Shown: in pieces, positions 32,127-39,348 of the stretch
Layout of the letters: every line of letters begins with the position of its first letter
Position numbering within the stretch: the first letter of the stretch is position 1
Assembly (NCBI GenBank): GCA_036794395.1
Contig: DAIRGS010000025.1
Coordinates: 1 to 39,961, forward strand
DNA: 39,961 nucleotides
Source: DASXMX01 sp036794395
GTDB lineage: Bacteria; Planctomycetota; Phycisphaerae; Tepidisphaerales; Tepidisphaeraceae
Reading direction: 5' to 3'
Program-made: the position numbers and the translations under genes
The notes under the pieces: model-generated
What the model was told of the DNA's origin: nothing
The model's database searches: none
Seen by the model: the letters and a program-made list of their open reading frames with translations, nothing else

Positions 32127-34028
32127 CTACTTTTCCGCATCCTTCTTCAGGTTTCCAAAGTACCCTCGAACGGCCTCCTGATCTTGTCGGGGAATCCGCT
32201 GTTCATCCACTTCATCTGTGGCTTCCTTATCCACTGTCGGAAGCACTGTGTGCAAATCCATTTTTGCGCCACCCTTACTCGAAAGGGCTTTCACAAAACT
32301 GCTCGCCAGGATCTTTCCCTTCTCATTTTTATTCGATATGTCCGTTTCATCTTTCACCGAGAAAGGCGCGACCTCCGGCCGCGGCCGGTTGTCACCCGCG
32401 GCGATCCCACCACCACCACCGTTGCCCGCGCCTTTACCGCCATTCTCCTTACCCCACGGCCCGACACCCTGCCCCTGCTTTACTTCTCCACCCTGCCCCG
32501 GGTTCTCGCCGCCATCCTGGCCGCCATTGGCACCCTGTCCATTTCCCGCTGCCACTTGCTGGGCATCGTTGGCCATCGCCTGCATCTGCTGCATTTGTTG
32601 CTGCATCTGCTTGGCCGCATCGGCCATCTGCTGATTCTGTTGCCCGCCCGGCTGCTGGCCTTGTTGCCCACCCTGATTGGCCATCTTCGAAGAATTGCCC
32701 TGCTTGGGCTGGCCCTGCCCGCCACCCTGCGCCGCTTGCTGCATCGACTGCGCTAAAGCCTGCGCCGACGCGGCCATCTGCTGTGCCGCGGCTTGCTGGT
32801 TGGCCTGTTGCTGCATCTGCTTCATTTGCTGCTGAATCTGCTGCGCCATCTGCCGCTGTTGTTGGGCCGTTTTTCCACCCTTCTGGTTCTGTTGCTGCGC
32901 CAGATTCTTGGCCATCTTCTGCAACTGTTGCTGCGCCTGCTTATCGCCAGACGCGGCCTGCTGCATCATCTTGGTCATCTCTTTAGCCTGCTGCTGGGTC
33001 GCCCCCATCTGCTGCAACTGCTTCTGCATCTGCTCCTGAACCTTCGGATCATTGGCCATGTTGTTGATTGCCTGGGCCAGGTTCTTCATCTGCTCCGCGG
33101 CCTTCTCCTGATCCTTCTTGTTCATCTTGTCGAAGCCGCCTACCGTCTTCGACAAATCCTCCACCGCCTCGTCGAACTTGCCATCCGCCATCGCGCGATG
33201 CGCCTGTGCCAACGGCCCATTGTCATTGCTCGGCGGAGCCAGGTTCTTAAACGCGTTCATCTCCTGTTTGGCAATCGCGTAATCCTGGTTCTGCTTAACT
33301 TTTTCCGCGATCGCCTGCTGCACATCGCGCATGGCCTTCTCGGCGGTCGTCTTGGCCCGCTCGGGATCCATCGTCGGCCGGTCCTGCATGGCCTTCAACT
33401 CGGTCAGGGCCAGCCGGATTTCTTCTTTATTAGCAACGGTTTGCGGTGCTGTGGCGATTTCTTTGATCGCGCGATGCACCACTTCCTTGGCCTGCCGCTG
33501 TTCCTGCTCTGCTGCCTGCGTTTTCTTAAGTCGATTGGCCTGTACGCCCAGCAGATCGAAGCTCGGCAGCCACATCATCGTGCAAACCGCCGCCATCGCC
33601 GCCACTGCTGTCCCACCCGACGCCTTGGGCACTTTCACCGGAAACTGCTTATTCAAGCTGACATTTTCCGCCGACCGCTCAGCATCCCGCACCGCCGCCA
33701 TCGCAAACGGGTCTTTGCTTTGCCGGATGTACAGTGCCGTGCTGAACTTTTCTTTGAGTGCCAGCTTCTCATCAATCGCCACCGCCGCCCGCTTGGCGCT
33801 GGGCCTCCGCCAGATGGCATAACCCAGCGAAGCCGCAACGGTCACCCCCAACCCCGACCAAAACCAGACCATCTGTCGCGGCAAATGCACCTGCACCAGC
33901 TTGTCGATCAAAATCGCCGCCCAAACCACAATTGCGTAGTAAATCCCCGCCCACGCCAACGCCCTCAACCAAACGCCAATCATCATGCGCGTGCGTACAG
34001 TGCTGACATGTCGATCGAGCCGGCTCAT
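32127..34028 (-). CDS. Q-rich coiled-coil membrane protein at the head of the MoxR operon
   Basis: A 633-aa protein. Two membrane segments near 20-40 and 52-72 are followed by another near 148-163, then a long helical domain (170-560) with a very Gln/Met/Ala-rich tract (LQQMGATQQQAKEMTKMMQQ and similar), a Gly-rich linker and an acidic end. This matches DUF4175-like proteins that accompany MoxR operons in planctomycetes. A probable scaffold role is inferred from composition and context. A GGGAGG ribosome site precedes the ATG, and no gene lies upstream on this strand for 300 bases, so the operon promoter is probably just upstream. Confidence 0.8.
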   Translation of the reverse strand: MSRLDRHVSTVRTRMMIGVWLRALAWAGIYYAIVVWAAILIDKLVQVHLPRQMVWFWSGLGVTVAASLGYAIWRRPSAKRAAVAIDEKLALKEKFSTALYIRQSKDPFAMAAVRDAERSAENVSLNKQFPVKVPKASGGTAVAAMAAVCTMMWLPSFDLLGVQANRLKKTQAAEQEQRQAKEVVHRAIKEIATAPQTVANKEEIRLALTELKAMQDRPTMDPERAKTTAEKAMRDVQQAIAEKVKQNQDYAIAKQEMNAFKNLAPPSNDNGPLAQAHRAMADGKFDEAVEDLSKTVGGFDKMNKKDQEKAAEQMKNLAQAINNMANDPKVQEQMQKQLQQMGATQQQAKEMTKMMQQAASGDKQAQQQLQKMAKNLAQQQNQKGGKTAQQQRQMAQQIQQQMKQMQQQANQQAAAQQMAASAQALAQSMQQAAQGGGQGQPKQGNSSKMANQGGQQGQQPGGQQNQQMADAAKQMQQQMQQMQAMANDAQQVAAGNGQGANGGQDGGENPGQGGEVKQGQGVGPWGKENGGKGAGNGGGGGIAAGDNRPRPEVAPFSVKDETDISNKNEKGKILASSFVKALSSKGGAKMDLHTVLPTVDKEATDEVDEQRIPRQDQEAVRGYFGNLKKDAEK

Positions 34029-34352
34029 TGGCGCCTCCCTGAAGCTAAGGTCCGTAAACGACTAATGCTATTGTACGTCCGCCGCCTCCCACCTCAAACC
34101 ACAAACTCCCGTCCCCCCCGGACTGCCCGAAGTTCCTCCAAAAGATTAGACGGACCCATCTCCCCCAAGTTGCACCAATTGCGCTCAGCCAACTCCGCTA
34201 GGCAACAGTCGCCGCAAGGCCGCCTCTTCTCACGTTTCACGTCTTTACGTTTCACGTATTTCGATTTCCCCCCCAAGTTTGACGCCACCTCTCCCCATAT
34301 CCCCACCGCCCGATGAGCGCTATAATCCGATCCAAATAAAGGAGACCCGAAG
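34029..34352. other. Divergent intergenic region with a direct repeat
   Basis: It separates the MoxR operon from the plus-strand TPR gene, so it should hold promoters for both; none could be assigned. Two copies of acgtttcacgt (34232-34242 and 34247-34257) form a 15-base-period direct repeat, on the minus strand a gtgaaac-type motif similar to the heptamer arrays near the operon. No gene seen. Confidence 0.4.
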
Positions 34353-34952
34353 GTGCCCCAGCCCAACAGCCGGATCGAACAATTCCAGAAGATGGCCAAC
34401 GACGACCCTAAGAACGAGGTCGCGCATTTTTCCCTTGGCCGCGAGTATCTCGCCGCCAACCAGCACGAAGCGGCCCTCACGAGCCTTACCCGCTGTCTCG
34501 ACCTCAACCCCAACATCGCCAAAGCCTACCAGCTTTCCGCCCAGACCCTGCTAGCCCTTGGCCGCAAGGATGACGCGGTTGCCCGGCTCACCGAAGGCGT
34601 CAAACGCGCCGACGACCGTGGCGAAATGATGCCCCGCAACGAAATGGTCACCATGCTCAAGGAGTTGGGCGCGCCCGTTCCCGAACTCAAAACCGCCACG
34701 CAGCCCACCCAACCCGTCGGCGAAGGCCAGGTTGTCTGCGCCCGCTGCCATAAAACCGCCCCCAAGCTGCCCAAACGCCCCTTCAAGGGCCCCAACGGCG
34801 AAGAAATCTTCGAAAAAATCTGCGCTGACTGCTGGCGCGAATGGATCCCGATGGGCACCAAAGTAATCAACGAACTCCGCCTGCCCCTAAACGACCCCCA
34901 GGCCCAAAAACTTTACGACCAGCACATGATGGAATTCCTCAACCTCCGCTGA
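34353..34952 (+). CDS. TPR protein fused to a YggX-like Fe(2+)-trafficking domain
   Basis: A 199-aa protein. The start is a GTG at 34353 with AAAGGAG nine bases upstream. Residues 10-100 are TPR-like (HFSLGREYLAANQHEAALTSLTRCLDLNPNIAKAYQLSAQTLLALGRKDDAVARLTEG). Residues 128-199 match the Fe(2+)-trafficking protein YggX: RPFKGPNGEEIFEKICADCWREWIPMGTKVINELRLPLNDPQAQKLYDQHMMEFLNL, close to the YggX core with its Trp-x-x-Trp and MxINE segments. Unlike the 90-aa YggX, the domain has CARC and CADC pairs, which could bind iron or zinc. YggX guards Fe-S enzymes from oxidative damage. The stop lies in a target duplication of the MITE next to it. Confidence 0.85.
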   Translation: MPQPNSRIEQFQKMANDDPKNEVAHFSLGREYLAANQHEAALTSLTRCLDLNPNIAKAYQLSAQTLLALGRKDDAVARLTEGVKRADDRGEMMPRNEMVTMLKELGAPVPELKTATQPTQPVGEGQVVCARCHKTAPKLPKRPFKGPNGEEIFEKICADCWREWIPMGTKVINELRLPLNDPQAQKLYDQHMMEFLNLR

Positions 34953-34957
34953 ATGAG

Positions 34958-35099
34958 CAGGGCTATCGCATATGACCGCTCCGACGAAAAAATGGGAGTG
35001 CGAGGCTCCTGCCGAGCTTGTGCTTGATCAAAAAATACGGCTCNNNNNNNNNNCGGCAGGAGCCTCGCACTCCCGCTGAGCGCATACGCGATTGCCCTG
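34958..35099. mobile_element. MITE-like element with 10-bp target duplication, holding an assembly gap
   Basis: The ends CAGGGC and GCCCTG are perfect inverted repeats and continue as a partly matching 17-bp pair (cagggctatcgcatatg against its opposite end, two mismatches). Inner arms 34994-35014 and 35054-35074 are 21-bp perfect complements. The element is bounded by identical 10-bp direct repeats gctgaatgag at 34948-34957 and 35100-35109, as expected for a transposition target duplication. It carries no coding frame. The inner arm is shared with the hairpin at 7421-7440. It was inserted right at the stop codon of the TPR-YggX gene. Confidence 0.85.
35044..35053. other. Assembly gap (10 N)
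   Basis: Ten unresolved bases lie in the loop of the palindromic element. The sequence left of the gap ends ggctc and the right begins cggcagg, which would join to complete the inner arm gctcggcagg if the true gap is minus one base, so the run may be an arbitrary placeholder. Confidence 0.95.
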
Positions 35100-35162
35100 G
35101 CTGAATGAGGGTGGGGCCGGCAATTCGTTGCAACGGACTGGCATTGACGCAACAATAAGGGC

Positions 35163-36491
35163 ATGTCGAAAGCGGAAGTTGCGGGAGAACAGCAGGACGT
35201 TTACGACGTGTTGATTATTGGCGGTGGTCCCGCGGGAGCGTTGGCCGGGCTGATGTTGGCGCGGAAGGGGCGGCGGGCTGTGATTCTGGAGAAAACGAAG
35301 TTTCCGCGGTTTCATGTGGGCGAATCGTTTTTACCGGCGACTTTGGATTTGATTCGTGAGTTGGGGTTGGAAGAAGAGCTGCGGAAGCTGCCACTCATGA
35401 ATAAATACGGGGCGGAGTTTGGGATGGGGCATGGAGGGAGCATCCTGGACATCAATTTCGCAGACGGGTATTGCGACGGGAAAGAGACATTCAATATCGA
35501 ACGGTCGATCTTTGATGCAATGCTGCTGCGCGAGGCGGGGAAGGCCGGGGTGGAGGTTCGGGAGAACACGGCAGTTAAGCAGATCGTGAAGCTGTCGGAC
35601 GGGGATGTGCGGGTGATGACCGACGGCGGGGACGAAATTCGGGCCAAATACATCTTTGATGCCAGCGGGCAGGGCACGGTGATCCCGAAACATCTGGGCA
35701 CCAAGAAGCCGGTGGAGGACCCAAAGCTTCAAAAGGTTGCGTATGTCAACCACTTTGACGGCGTGCAGCGCGTTGAAGGCCGCAAGGCGGGCAATCCGCT
35801 GATTGCGATGATGGACGAGGGGTGGTTTTGGGTCATTCCGATAAACGAAACGCGGACGAGTGTGGGCATGGTGCTTGATGCCGCGGTGGCTCGCCAGCTC
35901 GGTAAGGAACACAACATTTCGCCAGACCGCATGCTGCGATGGGGCATTGATAAATGCCCCCTGATGCGTGAGCGGATGAAGGACGCCAAGGGGCCGGAGA
36001 CGAATAACGTCGTTGCGGATTTCAGTTATTATTGTCGGCCATTTGCCGGGGAAGGGTATTTCCTGGTGGGAGACTCGGCGGCGTTTCTGGACCCGATCTT
36101 TTCGACGGGCATTTTTGTCGCGGGCAATGCCGCTAAGTTGGCGACGGACCTTGTGGGGAAGCTGATCGACGGGCAGATGGCGCCCGCGCGGGCCAGAGGT
36201 ATCTACTGCAAGCAGATCGAGCAATGCACCGGGGCCCTGTTCAAGTTGATCCGGCAATATTACGATCACTCGTTCCGCGAGTTGTTTCTCGAGGGCGAAG
36301 GGCCGCTTAGCGTGCATCGGGCGGTGATTGGGCTGCTGGCGGGCAACGTATTTCCGCGGCCCCCCTTTAAGCTGCGGTGGCGGATGAAATTGTTTGATGG
36401 GCTGATAGCCATAAACCGCAAAAGGCAACTTGTACCCCGAAGACGGCGGTTTTCGGTTTCAAAGGTTGCTCAGGTCGCGCGGGCATCTTGA
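35163..36491 (+). CDS. Flavin-dependent halogenase-like FAD oxidoreductase
   Basis: A 442-aa FAD enzyme. The dinucleotide fold DVLIIGGGPAGALAGLMLA (residues 15-33) and the second FAD motif VGDSAAFLDPIFSTGI (about 301-316) are clear. GWFWVIPI (about 220-227) contains the Trp-x-Trp-x-Ile-Pro signature of flavin halogenases and close relatives, as in CmlS-type enzymes. Halogenases use FADH2 and oxygen to make hypochlorous acid for substrate chlorination; related members without halogenase function exist, so dehydrogenase or hydroxylase activity is also possible. It begins the biosynthetic cluster; the neighbouring acyl carrier protein suggests that the substrate is carrier-bound. Confidence 0.82.
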   Translation: MSKAEVAGEQQDVYDVLIIGGGPAGALAGLMLARKGRRAVILEKTKFPRFHVGESFLPATLDLIRELGLEEELRKLPLMNKYGAEFGMGHGGSILDINFADGYCDGKETFNIERSIFDAMLLREAGKAGVEVRENTAVKQIVKLSDGDVRVMTDGGDEIRAKYIFDASGQGTVIPKHLGTKKPVEDPKLQKVAYVNHFDGVQRVEGRKAGNPLIAMMDEGWFWVIPINETRTSVGMVLDAAVARQLGKEHNISPDRMLRWGIDKCPLMRERMKDAKGPETNNVVADFSYYCRPFAGEGYFLVGDSAAFLDPIFSTGIFVAGNAAKLATDLVGKLIDGQMAPARARGIYCKQIEQCTGALFKLIRQYYDHSFRELFLEGEGPLSVHRAVIGLLAGNVFPRPPFKLRWRMKLFDGLIAINRKRQLVPRRRRFSVSKVAQVARAS

Positions 36492-36613
36492 GCCGCACAA
36501 GTAAGGTTTTGAGTACGTAACAGTAAGAGATGCAGAAATGCGGCTCGAAACTGGATTCGGGCTTGTCTTGCGCTGGGAATTTTAGGTTCTGACACATTGG
36601 AAGGTTGTTGTTC

Positions 36614-36901
36614 ATGTCCCAATCGGTGAATCAACGGTCGCTCGAGCAGATTAAGGCGGAGCTGAAGCGGCTGCTGGTGGAGAACCTCTCGCTGGAACAC
36701 CTCAAGCCGCAGGATATCAGCGACGATGCGGAGCTGTTTGGCGAAGACGGGGTGGGCCTGGATTCGCTCGACGGCGTAGAGGTGGCAGTGGTGCTGCATC
36801 GAAATTTCGGGGTGGACGTGAAATCGATGCAGAAGCAGCGTGATGCGTTTCGATCGATCAACACGCTGGCGGAATATCTTGTTGTCAACGCCACAAAGTG
36901 A
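36614..36901 (+). CDS. Acyl carrier protein
   Basis: A 95-aa acyl carrier protein starting at the ATG at 36614 with GGAAGG nine bases before it. The phosphopantetheine site is Ser51 in VGLDSLDGVEV, followed by the typical helix III region RSINTLAEYLV. It is longer than the usual fatty acid ACP at the N-terminus and has FGVDVKSM, typical of secondary-metabolism or aryl polyene-type carriers. It lies between the halogenase and ketosynthase genes, about 24 bases before the latter. Confidence 0.93.
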   Translation: MSQSVNQRSLEQIKAELKRLLVENLSLEHLKPQDISDDAELFGEDGVGLDSLDGVEVAVVLHRNFGVDVKSMQKQRDAFRSINTLAEYLVVNATK

Positions 36902-36925
36902 GCGGCTGGCGCGCAGGGACTGGTC

Positions 36926-38107
36926 ATGAGTCGCTCGTCAGCATTGATCTCGGGAGTGGGGATCGTCTCCGGAGCCGGGGCGGATACGGCGGCCACGCTC
37001 GCATCGTTCCGAGACGGCATCCGCCACATTTCCACCACGCTGCCGTTCGAATCATCAATTACATGCCCGACGTTTCAGGTTGAATCCCCGCTCCCAGTCT
37101 TGCCCGATGGCCAGAACAGCAGCCGGACGTTGCGGCTGGCGATGGCGGCGGTTCGCGAGGCGCTGACCAATGCCGGGATCGAACGCTTTGATGCCGGCAC
37201 GCGCGTGGGGGTGTGCATCGGGACGACGGTGGGGTGCCAGTTGAATTGCGTCCCGTTCTATGCGGCTATGCGGAATGGCGGGAATCCGCCGCTAGATCCG
37301 GTTTCGGATTTTCTGAAGACCAATGTCTCACAGGCGGTGGGGAAGTTGCTCGGCGTTCGCGGGCCGCGGCTGACGGTGGTAAACGCATGCTCCTCCGGGA
37401 GCGATGCCATTGGCGTGGCGGCGAGCTGGATTCGCGCGGGCGTATGCGATGTAGCGATCGCCGGGGGGGCGGACGAGATGTACATCGTTCCAGTGGCGGG
37501 ATTTTGGTCGCTGGGGGTGATGAGCCTGCAGCCATGCGCGCCATTTGATAAGAATCGATCGGGCTTGAATCTGGGCGAAGGGGCGGGGGTGTTTGTGATG
37601 GAGTCCGAGGCGTATGCTCGGAGTCGGGGGAAAAGCCATCAGTTTGAAGTGGCGGGATTTGGGTCGGCCTGTGATGCGCATCACCTCACGGCGCCGCACC
37701 CCGAGGGCCGGGGTTTGGATGCGGCGGTTCGGGCGGCGCTGATGCAGGCGCGGATTGAGCCCGACGACGTGGCATTCATCAACACACACGGGACGGCCAC
37801 GCTGGATAACGATCGCGCTGAAGGGAAAGTGATCTCCCGCGTCTTCGGGAATCAGATTCCGTTTCTCTCCACCAAAGGATTCACCGGACACACGCTAGGC
37901 GCTGCGGGAGGATTGGAAGCGGCGTTCACGCTGCTGGGTCTGCGTGAGGGATGGATCCCGGCGAGCATGGGATTTGAAACGCCGGACGATGAAATTGCGT
38001 TGGTGCCGGTGAGAAGGCGAACCGAGGTGGCGGGGAAGTATGCGCTATCGACGTCGTTGGCATTCGGCGGAAACAACGCGGCCCTTCTGATTGGGAGGGT
38101 CGGGTGA
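36926..38107 (+). CDS. Beta-ketoacyl-ACP synthase (KS alpha type)
   Basis: A 393-aa ketosynthase of the FabF/type II PKS family. Catalytic residues are Cys155 in VNACSSGSDA, His288 in NTHGTAT, Lys317 and His322 in STKGFTGHTLGAAG. This set supports active decarboxylative Claisen condensation with a malonyl-ACP. The neighbouring degenerate copy suggests a KS/chain-length-factor heterodimer. The next gene overlaps its stop by one base. The product class is not clear from sequence alone. Confidence 0.94.
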   Translation: MSRSSALISGVGIVSGAGADTAATLASFRDGIRHISTTLPFESSITCPTFQVESPLPVLPDGQNSSRTLRLAMAAVREALTNAGIERFDAGTRVGVCIGTTVGCQLNCVPFYAAMRNGGNPPLDPVSDFLKTNVSQAVGKLLGVRGPRLTVVNACSSGSDAIGVAASWIRAGVCDVAIAGGADEMYIVPVAGFWSLGVMSLQPCAPFDKNRSGLNLGEGAGVFVMESEAYARSRGKSHQFEVAGFGSACDAHHLTAPHPEGRGLDAAVRAALMQARIEPDDVAFINTHGTATLDNDRAEGKVISRVFGNQIPFLSTKGFTGHTLGAAGGLEAAFTLLGLREGWIPASMGFETPDDEIALVPVRRRTEVAGKYALSTSLAFGGNNAALLIGRVG

Positions 38108-39066
38108 TGGCTGACGCGGATCGTAAATTGTCGTCCGTCGCGATCCTGGGCATCGGGGCGGTGACGCCACTCGGACGGAATTTGGATGTCATTGCAGCGA
38201 AGCTGAAAGAGCCCGCGGATCCATCGGATGCGGTACGGCAAGTAAGCGATGAACTTCTCGCGGATACCTCACTGAGCCGGAATCTGCGGCGAGCGGATCG
38301 ATTTACGCGCATGGCGGTCATGGCGGCGGTGGATGCCTGGAAAGCCGCCGAAGCGGCATGTATTGGTGTCGCGCTCGAACACGTGGGGATGATCCTGTCG
38401 TCGGGGTTTGGGCCTCACTGTCGGGGGTTTAAATTCCTCGACGGGCTGATTGATGAGGGGGATGGGGCGACATCACCCACAGACTTCTCGCATTCGGTGC
38501 ATGGAGCGGCGCTGGCTTATATTTCGGGATTGCTCGACATTCGCGGGCCATCGCTATCGGTGACGGATTTTGAGATCGGTTTTGAGCAGTCGGTGCAGTT
38601 GGCCCAGTGCTGGTTAGCGGAGGGGATGTGCGATCGGGTTCTGATTGGTGCGGTGGATGAGGTGGGGGAGGTGCTGCTGCATTGCGCGTCGCGGATGCTG
38701 AACGAAGCGGCTGAGGTGTCTCCGGGCGAGGGCGCGATGTTTATGGTCCTGGGGCCGGGTGGATCGAGCGGGGCCATTGCGCAGCTTGATGCGACTACAA
38801 ATCCTCACGCGGTTGATCTACTGTTGAGTGAGCGGCCGGTTGTTGCAGTTCCTTCCCGAGGCGGGCCAGGTGTGGAGGCGAAGGAGCGGGCGACATTTAC
38901 TTCGTATTTCGGTTATTCGACGAGCACCGCGGCGTTTCAACTTTTGGGCGGGTTGCTGCGGTTGCGCGAGACAGGGGTTAGCGAGTCTATTGACAATGCC
39001 GCGACGTTGCGGACATCATCCGACGCCCAGCTGGCGACGATGCTGCTGGAGCGCATTTCACGTTGA
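38107..39066 (+). CDS. Degenerate ketosynthase, chain-length-factor-like
   Basis: A 319-aa protein of the thiolase/ketosynthase fold, starting at the ATG at 38107 that overlaps the KS stop (TGATG). It aligns with the KS N-terminal half (AILGIGAVTPLGRNLDVI ... GPSLSVTDFEIGFEQSVQ), but the active-site Cys is replaced by Phe (TDFEIG against NACSSG), the NTHGT and GFTGHT motifs are absent, and it is some 75 residues shorter. This fits the chain-length factor partner of type II PKS or the ApeO/C-type partner in aryl polyene systems. It should act as an inactive dimer partner; a role on its own is unlikely. Confidence 0.85.
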   Translation: MADADRKLSSVAILGIGAVTPLGRNLDVIAAKLKEPADPSDAVRQVSDELLADTSLSRNLRRADRFTRMAVMAAVDAWKAAEAACIGVALEHVGMILSSGFGPHCRGFKFLDGLIDEGDGATSPTDFSHSVHGAALAYISGLLDIRGPSLSVTDFEIGFEQSVQLAQCWLAEGMCDRVLIGAVDEVGEVLLHCASRMLNEAAEVSPGEGAMFMVLGPGGSSGAIAQLDATTNPHAVDLLLSERPVVAVPSRGGPGVEAKERATFTSYFGYSTSTAAFQLLGGLLRLRETGVSESIDNAATLRTSSDAQLATMLLERISR

Positions 39067-39348
39067 ATGAAAGGACGATTTAAGGCGATGGCAGATGCAC
39101 CCACGCTCGAGACGATCGAGGGCCAGCTTTGTAGTGAGATTCAGACGCTTCGTGGCCTGGCGGCTGGTACCGTGAAGCCCGAGAGCACGCTTCCGTCGCT
39201 GGGAATGGATTCGTTGAAGCTGGTTTCGCTGCTGCTGGTCATCGAGCAGAGATTTGGCGTGAATCTGATGAAAACGGGGATGAAGCCGGACGACATGAAA
39301 TCGGTGAAGACGCTGGCGGCGGCGGTGATAGCGGGGCGGAAGGCTTGA
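39067..39348 (+). CDS. Second acyl carrier protein
   Basis: A 93-aa carrier protein with Ser49 in LPSLGMDSLKLVSLLLVIEQRFGV, the phosphopantetheine attachment helix. The ATG at 39067 follows the previous stop directly; an ATG at 39088 is close to the usual start and may be the real one. It differs clearly from the first ACP of the cluster, so the two probably load different substrates or work in different steps. It ends in a four-base overlap with the next gene. Confidence 0.92.
   Translation: MKGRFKAMADAPTLETIEGQLCSEIQTLRGLAAGTVKPESTLPSLGMDSLKLVSLLLVIEQRFGVNLMKTGMKPDDMKSVKTLAAAVIAGRKA

Noticed and set aside
31890..32756. 288-aa plus-strand open frame
   Set aside because: Begins in the inverted repeat arm and continues as antisense of the Q-rich gene; Pro/Arg-rich and without family features.
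32793..34316. 507-aa open frame on the plus strand
   Set aside because: It is the shadow of the Q-rich gene on the other strand: Leu/His-rich low-complexity text from reversed CAG-type codons, without a ribosome site or a recognisable domain.
35331..36428. 365-aa open frame on the minus strand
   Set aside because: Lies wholly inside the flavin oxidoreductase gene, which has clear FAD motifs. The opposing frame has no domain and is His/Pro/Arg-rich.
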